Program-made: the position numbers and the translations under genes
The notes under the pieces: generated by a model
Databases searched by the model: none
Told to the model about the DNA's origin: nothing
What the model saw: only the letters and a program-made list of their open reading frames with translations
Source of the DNA: Oscillospiraceae bacterium
GTDB taxonomy: Bacteria > Bacillota > Clostridia > Oscillospirales > Oscillospiraceae
NCBI GenBank assembly: GCA_017620315.1
Contig: JAFZQQ010000128.1
Span: forward strand, 1-7,838
Length of the DNA: 7,838 nucleotides
Reading direction: 5' to 3'
Shown here: one piece after another, positions 1 through 6,050 of the stretch
Layout of the letters: the number at the start of each line of letters is the position of its first letter
Numbering within the stretch: the stretch's first letter is position 1

Positions 1-1082
1 CGGTCCATCTTGGCGATGGCGCCGATGTCGCCACAGCAGATCTCCTTGGTCTCCTCGTTCTTCTGGCCCTTGATGGTGTACAGGCGGCCGAGTTTTTCGG
101 TGTTGCCCGTGGTGGTGTCGTAAAGCGCCATGTCGCTCGTGACCTTTCCGCGCACGACCTTGATGAGGGAATACTTGCCGTACTGGTCGGAGATGGTCTT
201 GAAAACGATGGCGGCGGTGGCGCCGTTCTCGTCAAAGGCGACCTCGATATCCTTGCCGTCGTCGGTCTTCGCCTTCTCTGCGGGCATATCGGTGGCGACG
301 GGCACAAGATCCAGAACGCATTCAAGCAGCATCTCGACGCCCAGGCCGGTCGCGGCGCTGCCGCAGAGCACGGGGGCGACGCTGCCGTCGTGTACGCCGA
401 GCTTGAGTCCGCGAGCGATCTCTTCGTTGGAAAGCTCACCCGCGTCGAAGAACTTCTCCATCAGCTCCTCATCGGCGCCGGCGGAGGCCTCCATCAGCTC
501 TGCGCGCAGGGTCTCGACCTCGTCCTTGACGTCGGCGGGAATGGCACAGGCGGAAGCCTTGCCGCCCTTCGCCTCATAAGCCTTGTTGTGCAGCAGGTCG
601 ACGATCGCGGTCACATGGCCCGCGCCGTCCATGACCGGAGCGACAATGGGCGCGACGGCGGTGCCGAACTTGCCCTTGAGCGCGTCAAAGCAGGTCTGAT
701 AGTTGCTGTTGTCTTCATCGGTACGGTTGATGAAGATCATGCGCGGCTTCTTGCCGAGCATCTTCCATGCGCGTTCGGCGCCGACGGACAGGCCGTCCTT
801 CGCACCGCACACCAGAACGGCGCACTCCGCGGCACGGATACCGGAGAGAGCCTCTCCGGCGAAGTCAAAGTTGCCCGGCGCGTCAAGAATGTTGATCTTG
901 ACGTTCTTGTAGGTTGCGGGCGCGGTGGAAAGCGAGATCGAAATGCCTCTCTTCTTCTCCTCCGCGTCATAATCCAGCTGGGCGGGCGCGCCGGTCATGG
1001 CAAGCATGTTCTCGGCGAGCTTGGTCTTTCCGCTGCCTCCGTGACCGAGCAGCACGATGTTGCGTACGTCTTTTGCACTCAT
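1..1082 (-). CDS. Elongation factor G-like translational GTPase, N-terminal part (runs off left edge)
   Basis: This is the first 360 codons of an EF-G paralogue; full-length members are about 690 residues, so domains III-V lie outside the window. EF-G proteins bind the ribosome and use GTP for translocation or recycling; the role of this paralogue type is not established. Visible G motifs: P-loop GHGGSGKT (13-20), RGIS (45-48) in the switch I position, DAPG (67-70), NRTD (119-122) in place of NKxD, and GSA (about 241-243). Domain II starts near residue 290 (AAIVFKT). Compared with canonical EF-G, the segment between TG (30-31) and DYD (37-39) is about 10 residues shorter, the P-loop is followed by Lys not Thr, and the position after DAPG is Asn where canonical EF-G has the catalytic His. 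The ATG at 1080-1082 follows a TAAAGGAGA site (1092-1100). It resembles the FusA2-like proteins of Clostridia more than the housekeeping fusA. Family assignment is firm; function is not. Confidence 0.92.
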   Translation of the reverse strand, partial: MSAKDVRNIVLLGHGGSGKTKLAENMLAMTGAPAQLDYDAEEKKRGISISLSTAPATYKNVKINILDAPGNFDFAGEALSGIRAAECAVLVCGAKDGLSVGAERAWKMLGKKPRMIFINRTDEDNSNYQTCFDALKGKFGTAVAPIVAPVMDGAGHVTAIVDLLHNKAYEAKGGKASACAIPADVKDEVETLRAELMEASAGADEELMEKFFDAGELSNEEIARGLKLGVHDGSVAPVLCGSAATGLGVEMLLECVLDLVPVATDMPAEKAKTDDGKDIEVAFDENGATAAIVFKTISDQYGKYSLIKVVRGKVTSDMALYDTTTGNTEKLGRLYTIKGQKNEETKEICCGDIGAIAKMD

Positions 1083-1105
1083 AGGGTTTGTTCTCCTTTA
1101 CTGTG

Positions 1106-1122
1106 TTCCCCCATCCGGGGAA
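1106..1122 (-). other. Small leader hairpin upstream of the EF-G-like gene
   Basis: A perfect 6-bp inverted repeat (TTCCCC, 5-base loop, GGGGAA) lies between the predicted transcription start of the EF-G-like gene (about 1132) and its ribosome binding site (1092-1100). It ends about six bases before the ribosome binding site. It could tune translation or mRNA stability, but a stem this short may also be chance. No run of T follows it, so it is not an intrinsic terminator. Confidence 0.35.
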
Positions 1123-1138
1123 AATGCTCAACGAATGG

Positions 1139-1167
1139 ATTATATAATAAAAATTCCGCCAATACAA
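1139..1167 (-). promoter_or_regulatory. Sigma-A type promoter for the EF-G-like gene
   Basis: Read on the minus strand, a -35 box TTGTAT (1162-1167) and a perfect -10 box TATAAT (1139-1144) are separated by exactly 17 bases (1145-1161). The spacer is AT-rich towards the -10 box. The predicted transcription start is near 1132, giving a leader of about 50 bases. The promoter sits in the 137-base gap downstream of the lipid kinase gene, so the EF-G-like gene can be transcribed independently of it. Confidence 0.75.
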
Positions 1168-1219
1168 CTATTATTTTAGTGAAACTGATGAAAATTTTTC
1201 ACCATGTCCGGAACGCCGC

Positions 1220-2113
1220 TCAAAGAAGCATTTCTATCCCGTTTTCCACGATAGAAATCTCGCATTTCGGCGCCCCGGGAACATACTCTCCGTCCAGCGT
1301 CCAGGGTATGCTCTCCTCCGTCTCCGCGACAACGCGCTTGACGTGGCGGAAGATCAACCCATCGCTGTTGTCATATTCCTGATACAGCAGCGAACGTGTG
1401 AGCGCCTGCAGCGCGGCGGGAGTCTTTGGCACCGGCACGAGCAGCAGCTCGAATTCTCCGTCGTCGAAAGCGACGTGCTCCGGCGAGAGCTTCATCATCC
1501 CGGCAATGGACGTCGAATTGCTCACCGCGCCGAAGAGATACTCCCCGTCGAAGACCTCGCCGTCGGCGGTGAGCTTCATGCGGTAGGGGCGCAGCGTATC
1601 AAGCTCGTTCACGCCTTCGAGGATATACGCGAAATGTCCGAAGACGTTCTTGATGTCCTGCGGCACGCTGTAGCTCGCCTTTGTGAACGCGCCGAAGGAG
1701 GCGACGTAGACGAAAAATCTGTCGTTGAATTTGCCCACGTCCAGCGCACGCGGGCGAAGGCGCATCGCGCTCTGCGCCGCGACCGCAGGCTCTGAGGAGA
1801 TGCTCAGGCTCGCGGCGAAGTCGTTTGTGCTGCCGCCGGGAAGATAACTCACCTGCGGGCGGTAATTCTCGGGTATGCGCATGATCCCGTTCACCGTCTC
1901 GTTCAGCGTTCCGTCGCCGCCGTGGCACACGATGAGATCGTATTCCCTGCCCATATCCTGCGCGAAGCGCATCGCGTCGCCCCTGCGCCGCGTGTTGCGT
2001 ATGGTTATCAGATATCCGGCCTCGGAGTAGACCACCGAAGCGTCGAAAAGCGGAGCCTTGGACTTCGTCCGCCCCGCGCGCGGATTAACTATAAACAAAA
2101 GCTTCTTCCCCAC
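1220..2113 (-). CDS. Diacylglycerol kinase-like lipid kinase (YegS/DgkB/BmrU family)
   Basis: A 297-residue cytosolic or membrane-associated kinase expected to phosphorylate a lipid such as diacylglycerol with ATP. The DAGK catalytic domain covers about residues 3-130: NPRAG (10-14) near the N terminus, the nucleotide-binding GGDGTLNE (65-72), and PGGSTNDFA (92-100), the family's GT/ST-NDFA motif. The C-terminal domain carries FDDGEFELLLVP and WTLDGEY (271-277); the DGE triplet is conserved and thought to hold the catalytic base. Length is typical (about 290-310). The reading frame opens upstream at a TTG (2132-2134) with no Shine-Dalgarno; I prefer GTG at 2111-2113 because GGGAG (2122-2126) lies 8 bases before it and because the family usually starts close to the KKLLFIVNP segment. 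It has its own promoter in the divergent region. The actual lipid substrate cannot be told from sequence; related proteins act on diacylglycerol, undecaprenol or other lipids. Confidence 0.9.
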   Translation of the reverse strand: MGKKLLFIVNPRAGRTKSKAPLFDASVVYSEAGYLITIRNTRRRGDAMRFAQDMGREYDLIVCHGGDGTLNETVNGIMRIPENYRPQVSYLPGGSTNDFAASLSISSEPAVAAQSAMRLRPRALDVGKFNDRFFVYVASFGAFTKASYSVPQDIKNVFGHFAYILEGVNELDTLRPYRMKLTADGEVFDGEYLFGAVSNSTSIAGMMKLSPEHVAFDDGEFELLLVPVPKTPAALQALTRSLLYQEYDNSDGLIFRHVKRVVAETEESIPWTLDGEYVPGAPKCEISIVENGIEMLL

Positions 2114-2142
2114 TTTGCCGTCTCCCGTCTGCAATCAGTTTT

Positions 2143-2158
2143 TTGCGTGCGCCCGCAA
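2143..2158. promoter_or_regulatory. Candidate operator: TTGCG-N6-CGCAA dyad
   Basis: A perfect 5-bp inverted repeat with a 6-base spacer lies just downstream of the minus-strand -10 box (2161-2166), covering the predicted transcription start (about 2154) of the lipid kinase gene. A repressor bound here would block that promoter. It could equally be a small hairpin at the 5' end of the mRNA or a chance match in GC-rich DNA. No regulator gene is present in the window. Confidence 0.3.
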
Positions 2159-2160
2159 GT

Positions 2161-2189
2161 ATTTTAGCACAACAAATCAACTATTGCAA
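2161..2189 (-). promoter_or_regulatory. Sigma-A type promoter for the lipid kinase gene
   Basis: On the minus strand, TTGCAA (2184-2189) serves as the -35 box and TAAAAT (2161-2166) as the -10 box, spaced by 17 bases (2167-2183). The -10 box is preceded by TGC, giving an extended -10 (TGn) element. The predicted start is near 2154, about 40 bases ahead of the GTG codon. Confidence 0.65.
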
Positions 2190-2213
2190 TTCCCGCAGAA
2201 AAGTAGTATTGTA
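2184..2213 (+). promoter_or_regulatory. Possible promoter for the transporter operon
   Basis: TTGCAA (2184-2189) is its own reverse complement, so it can also act as a plus-strand -35 box. Eighteen bases further on is TATTGT (2208-2213), a 4-of-6 match to the -10 consensus, in the AT-rich stretch just before the operon. Some promoter is needed between 2114 and 2277 because the upstream gene runs the other way. This is the best match I see, but it is weak and the exact boxes are uncertain. Confidence 0.4.
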
Positions 2214-2263
2214 TAAGGGATTCAGCATTTGTTAAAAAAATATCAATTTGACCGGATTCTTGC

Positions 2264-2280
2264 AAGGAGATGGCGAGTTG
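2264..2280 (+). promoter_or_regulatory. Ribosome binding site that fixes a TTG start for the AI-2E family gene
   Basis: AAGGAG (2264-2269) lies 8 bases before TTG at 2278-2280, which is in frame with the transporter. The frame is open further upstream to another TTG at 2248-2250, but no Shine-Dalgarno precedes that codon, and the extra ten residues are hydrophilic and unlike the family. There is no suitable in-frame ATG near the N terminus. Confidence 0.8.
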
Positions 2281-3516
2281 GATAAAAAAACCTGCTTCAG
2301 GTGGGGTCTCACCGCTTTTTTGACTGTCGCCGCACTGATGGTGTTCTATGACACCGTATTTCGCAACGGTGTTTTATTCACGCTGCTCCACATCCTGTCA
2401 AAGGCGCTGAGCCCTGTGATCTACGGCGCGGTGATGGCGTATCTGCTCGCGCCGACGGTGGATTTCTTTGACCGCTGCATCCTCAAGCTCGCGGGCGGCA
2501 GGGGAAACCGAAATCTTGTGCGCGCGAGCAGCATACTGGTGACGTGGACGATCGTTTTCTTTGCGTTTTACATCTTTTTCAGCATCCTCATCCCGCAGGT
2601 GTACCAAAGCGTGGTGACGCTTGTCGGAAATATGCAGAGCTACTACAACACGGTTTACGCCTGGGTAATGCAGATACTGGAGAAAAACCCGCGCTTCGCC
2701 GAGGTCGTTACAGAGACCATAACCGACTACTGGGACGAGCTGCGCAAATGGTTCACCAATACCTTTCTTCCGCAGGCGCAGCAGACGATCACGATCGTCA
2801 CCAGCGGAGTTTTGAGCGTTTTGGTGTTTTTCAAGGACTTCTTTATCGGCGTGATCGTCTCGGTTTACATTCTGGCGCTGAAGGAGCGGTTTGCCCGCAG
2901 CTCGCGCCGTCTGCTCTACTGCCGCGTCAGCGAGGAGAAGTACCGATTTGCGATGCGCGCCGTCAATAAGGTGGACAGGATATTCAGCGGCTTCGTGCGC
3001 GGCAAGCTGCTCGACTCGATCATAATCGGCATCCTCTGCTTTATCGGCTCGACCGTTCTGCGCTTCCCCTATACCCCGCTCATAAGCGTGGTCGTGGGCG
3101 TGACGAACATCATCCCGTTCTTCGGCCCATTCCTTGGCGCGATACCCTGCGCGCTGCTCATTCTGCTCGTCAACCCGCTCAAGTGCCTTTATTTCTGTAT
3201 TTTCATTCTCGTGCTCCAGCAGCTCGACGGCAATGTCATCGGGCCGAAGATCCTCGGAGGCTCGACCGATCTGCCGAGCTTTTGGGTGATCGTGGCGATC
3301 CTCATCGGCGGCGGCTTTTTCAACGTTGCCGGCATGTTCCTCGGCGTTCCGATTTTCGCCTGTCTCTACTCCGCCGTCAAGCATTTCAGCCGCAAGCGTC
3401 TTGATAAGCGCTTTGAGGCCGACCCCACGCTCACCGAGGGCATATTTGATTCAAACGACGCCGTTGAAAAGCTGCGGCGTTCCAAAACGACCGAACATCA
3501 AGGAGAAAAACAATGA
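2278..3516 (+). CDS. AI-2E family transporter (PerM/YtvI type membrane protein)
   Basis: A 412-residue polytopic membrane protein. The family is named for autoinducer-2 export by TqsA of E. coli, but other members have been linked to Na+/H+ exchange or have no known substrate, so the name does not fix the cargo. The usual family pattern is visible: two N-terminal membrane segments (about 10-25 and 42-60), a third (about 85-105), a long polar loop (about 106-165), a helix near 175-200, then a dense C-terminal membrane block. Family signatures are FFGPFLGAIP (281-290), QQLDGNVIGPK (314-324) and the PSFWVIVAILIGGG stretch from 333. About eight membrane segments are expected. The polar tail after about residue 370 is rich in Lys, Arg and Glu and probably cytoplasmic. 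The start is TTG, chosen from the ribosome binding site. Its TGA stop overlaps the ATG of the binding-protein gene (ATGA, 3513-3516), which implies translational coupling. Its own gene family is certain; its link to the importer is inferred from position. Confidence 0.93.
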   Translation: MDKKTCFRWGLTAFLTVAALMVFYDTVFRNGVLFTLLHILSKALSPVIYGAVMAYLLAPTVDFFDRCILKLAGGRGNRNLVRASSILVTWTIVFFAFYIFFSILIPQVYQSVVTLVGNMQSYYNTVYAWVMQILEKNPRFAEVVTETITDYWDELRKWFTNTFLPQAQQTITIVTSGVLSVLVFFKDFFIGVIVSVYILALKERFARSSRRLLYCRVSEEKYRFAMRAVNKVDRIFSGFVRGKLLDSIIIGILCFIGSTVLRFPYTPLISVVVGVTNIIPFFGPFLGAIPCALLILLVNPLKCLYFCIFILVLQQLDGNVIGPKILGGSTDLPSFWVIVAILIGGGFFNVAGMFLGVPIFACLYSAVKHFSRKRLDKRFEADPTLTEGIFDSNDAVEKLRRSKTTEHQGEKQ

Positions 3517-5069
3517 AACGTACCCTGTCCCTGTTCCTTGCCTCCGCGCTGCTCATCTCGCTGCTCGCGGGCTGTGCCGCCAAGCCGCAGACCACCACGA
3601 CCGCCCCCGGCACGGACGCCCCGGCCGCAGAGGTCACCCCCTCGACCATAAACGCCGAGACCGGAAGACGGGAGACCAACGAGATCGTCGTCGGTATCTC
3701 GCAGGATCTCGACAACAGCCTCGATCCCCACACCGTTGTTGCCGCCGGCACCAAGGAGCTTATGTTCAACGTCTTTGAAGGCCTTGTCAAGCCGACAAGC
3801 GACGGAGATCTGGTGCCCGCGGTGGCGGAGAGCTATACCCTCAGCGACGATCTCACCACATACGTGTTCAAGCTTCGCGAGGGCGTAAAGTTCCACAACG
3901 GCAAGACCGTCACGATGGAGGACGCCGTCTATTCCCTGTCCCGCTGCCGTGACGAGGGCTACGTTCCCGCGCTTGCGGGCGTTGAGATCGCCGGCGAGGG
4001 CGACGAGCTGACCATCACGCTTCCCGCCCCCAACAACGAGTTCCTTGCCTACCTCACCTGCGCCATCATTCCCGCGGATTATGCCGATCAGGCGACGGCG
4101 CCTGTCGGCACCGGCCCGTTCAAGTTTGCCTCTCGCCACGCCCAGCAGGACGTCGTGCTTGAGCGCTTCGACGATTACTGGGGCGACAAGGCGTATCTCG
4201 ACCGCGTGACCTATCGCATCTACGAGAATCCCGAGGCTCTCGTGATGGCGCTCAAGGGCGGGGCCGTCGACCTCTATTCCCATCTGAGCGTTTCCACGAT
4301 AAGCCAGCTCGGCGCCGAATTCACCATTCTTGAGGGAACGATGAATCTTGTGCAGGCGGTCTATCTCAACCATGCGTATGGGCCGTTGAGCGATGTGCGC
4401 GTCCGTCAGGCTCTGTGCTACGCCTTTGACCGTCAGGAGCTCTTCGACCTTACGGCGGGCGGACGCGGCTGGCCGCTCGGCAGCAGCATGTACCCGGCTT
4501 TCAAGAAATATTTCCGCGAGGATCTCAGCACCCTCTATCCGCACAATGTCGAGCGCGCCAAGGCACTGCTTGCCGAGGCGGGATATCCAAACGGCTTCGA
4601 CCTCACCATCAAGGTGCCCTCCAACTATTCCCCCCACGTTGACGCCGGTCAGGTCGCGGCCGAGCAGTTCCGCGCCATCGGGATAAACGTCACGGTGGAG
4701 CCGGTCGAGTGGACGACCTGGGTCGAGGACGTTTACAAGGGCCGCAACTTCGAGGCGACCGTCTGCGGCTTCGACGCCTCGACGATGACCGCGCGCGCCC
4801 TGCTTGAGCGCTTTACCACAGGCAACAGCAAAAACTTCATCGGCTACTCCAGCGCCGAGTACGACGCCGCCTTTGCCGACGCGCAAAACGCGAAAAGCGA
4901 CGATGTGCAGACCCGCGCCTACCTTGAGATGGAAGGCATCCTTGCAAAAGACGCCGCCAACGTCTACATTCAGGATCTTGTCGATTTCGTGGCGCTGCGC
5001 AAGGGGCTCACCGGCTATCACTTCTATCCGATCTATGTGATGGATATGAGCACGGTGCGCTACGAATAA
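3513..5069 (+). CDS. ABC transporter substrate-binding lipoprotein, family 5 (peptide/nickel/opine type)
   Basis: A 518-residue extracellular solute-binding protein, tethered to the outer face of the membrane, that delivers ligand to the adjacent permeases. Residues 1-20 form a lipoprotein signal peptide (MKRT charged start, hydrophobic core) ending in lipobox LAGC, with lipidated Cys21. A Thr/Ala/Pro-rich linker (about 22-50) follows. The mature domain has SBP_bac_5 landmarks: the LVPAVAESY stretch from residue 100 followed by FKLREGVKFHNG, GTGPFKF (199-205), FDDYWG, and DVRVRQALCYAFDR (294-307). Length matches DppA, OppA and NikA (about 520-545). AAGGAG (3500-3505) lies 7 bases before the ATG, and the start overlaps the previous stop by 4 bases. 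The binding pocket cannot be read with confidence, so peptide, nickel-chelate, glutathione, sugar or other ligands all remain possible. Confidence 0.95.
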   Translation: MKRTLSLFLASALLISLLAGCAAKPQTTTTAPGTDAPAAEVTPSTINAETGRRETNEIVVGISQDLDNSLDPHTVVAAGTKELMFNVFEGLVKPTSDGDLVPAVAESYTLSDDLTTYVFKLREGVKFHNGKTVTMEDAVYSLSRCRDEGYVPALAGVEIAGEGDELTITLPAPNNEFLAYLTCAIIPADYADQATAPVGTGPFKFASRHAQQDVVLERFDDYWGDKAYLDRVTYRIYENPEALVMALKGGAVDLYSHLSVSTISQLGAEFTILEGTMNLVQAVYLNHAYGPLSDVRVRQALCYAFDRQELFDLTAGGRGWPLGSSMYPAFKKYFREDLSTLYPHNVERAKALLAEAGYPNGFDLTIKVPSNYSPHVDAGQVAAEQFRAIGINVTVEPVEWTTWVEDVYKGRNFEATVCGFDASTMTARALLERFTTGNSKNFIGYSSAEYDAAFADAQNAKSDDVQTRAYLEMEGILAKDAANVYIQDLVDFVALRKGLTGYHFYPIYVMDMSTVRYE

Positions 5070-5093
5070 ACCTCAGAAGAGGAGGCGAACACT

Positions 5094-6050
5094 ATGCGTT
5101 ATACAGCGAAAAAGATCGGAACGCTGGTTTTGACGATGGTGCTCGTCTCCCTTTTTGTCTTTCTTGCGTTCTCTCTGCTCTCCGGCGACGCCGCGACGCG
5201 CATGCTCGGCACGGAGGCCACTCCCGAGCGCCTTGAGGCGCTGCGCGCGGAGCTGGGGCTCGACAAGCCGATGGGCGTTCGCTATGTAAAATGGCTCGGC
5301 GCGCTTCTGCGCGGCGACATGGGCACCTCCTACCAGTACCGTCTGCCGGTGGCGCAGCTCATCGGCGAACGCCTGCGCCCCACGCTGACGTTGACGCTTA
5401 TGGCGTTCGCCTTGATCGTCGTCGTTTCCATTCCGCTCGGCGTTGTCACCGCGAAATACGCGGGCGGCTTTCTTGACCGTACTTCGACGGTACTGGGGCA
5501 GTTTCTGATGTCCGTGCCGCCGTTTTTTACCGGCATACTCTTCACCTATATATTCGGCCTGGTGCTCCACACCTTCGTCCCCGGTGCCTTTCCCCAGTGG
5601 GAGGACGGCGCGGGGCGCTATTTTGGCTATCTCTTTTTTCCCGCTCTTTCTATCGCTCTTCCACGCATCGCGATGACCGTTCGCATGCTCCACGGCTGCA
5701 TTCTCGACGAGGCGCAGAAGGACTATGTCCGCACCTCGATGTCCCGCGGGCGCAGCCGCGGCAACATTCTCTATGTCCATGTGCTGAAAAACACGCTTGT
5801 CCCGCTGGTGACCTTTCTTGCCATGACGATGGCGGAGCTTGTGGCCGGCAGCGTTATCATTGAGCAGGTCTTTTCAGTGCCGGGCGTCGGCAGACTGCTC
5901 ATCTCCGGCATTGCCAACCGTGACGCGCCTGTTGTACAGGCGGTCGTCACTCTGGTCTCATTCTGGGTCGTCGTCTGCAACCTTGCGGGCGACCTGATCG
6001 GTCGGCGCATAGATCCGCGTCTGCGTACCGGCGAGGGAGGCAGATCATGA
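5094..6050 (+). CDS. ABC transporter permease, DppB/OppB/NikB type
   Basis: A 318-residue inner-membrane permease, one of the two channel-forming subunits of the importer. The N terminus shows the classic layout: a first membrane helix (about 8-30), then the soluble segment with LRAELGLDKP and a GDMGTSY motif, then further membrane helices. The cytoplasmic coupling loop that docks on the ATPase begins YVRTSMSRG (211-219), with the conserved Gly at 219, followed by VLKNTLVPLVT. The C-terminal EQVFSVPGVGRLL segment is also typical. Length is normal for the family (about 305-335). AGAGGAGG (5078-5085) precedes the ATG by 8 bases, and 24 bases separate it from the binding-protein stop. Its TGA overlaps the next gene's ATG. 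Confidence 0.95.
   Translation: MRYTAKKIGTLVLTMVLVSLFVFLAFSLLSGDAATRMLGTEATPERLEALRAELGLDKPMGVRYVKWLGALLRGDMGTSYQYRLPVAQLIGERLRPTLTLTLMAFALIVVVSIPLGVVTAKYAGGFLDRTSTVLGQFLMSVPPFFTGILFTYIFGLVLHTFVPGAFPQWEDGAGRYFGYLFFPALSIALPRIAMTVRMLHGCILDEAQKDYVRTSMSRGRSRGNILYVHVLKNTLVPLVTFLAMTMAELVAGSVIIEQVFSVPGVGRLLISGIANRDAPVVQAVVTLVSFWVVVCNLAGDLIGRRIDPRLRTGEGGRS

Noticed and set aside
1179..1202. Inverted repeat GTGAAA-N12-TTTCAC as a terminator for the lipid kinase gene
   Set aside because: The stem is AT-rich and only 6 bp, the loop is long, and on the minus strand it is followed by TAAAATAATA rather than a T run. It does not meet the pattern of an intrinsic terminator.
390..1382. A 330-codon open frame on the plus strand
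   Set aside because: It lies antisense to the EF-G-like gene and then crosses that gene's promoter and the lipid kinase stop. It has no family motifs, and the opposite strand carries all the G motifs of a GTPase.
2259..2266. CTTGCAAG 8-bp palindrome overlapping the AI-2E family gene's ribosome binding site
   Set aside because: It is short, does not extend on either side, and is largely explained by the AAGGAG site itself; expected by chance.
2220..2277. Riboswitch or structured leader ahead of the transporter operon
   Set aside because: The leader after the predicted start is only about 58 bases, AT-rich, and shows no paired stems or known aptamer core.
2398..3384. A 328-codon open frame on the minus strand inside the AI-2E family gene
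   Set aside because: It is highly charged and rich in His, Glu, Asp and Arg, with no recognisable domain. The plus strand encodes an unmistakable membrane protein with family signatures.
3498..5021. A 507-codon open frame on the minus strand opposite the binding-protein gene
   Set aside because: It mirrors a clear SBP_bac_5 gene with signal peptide, lipobox and ribosome binding site. Its translation is rich in Arg, Gly and Ala, shows no recognisable domain and fits the antisense shadow expected from strong third-position GC bias.
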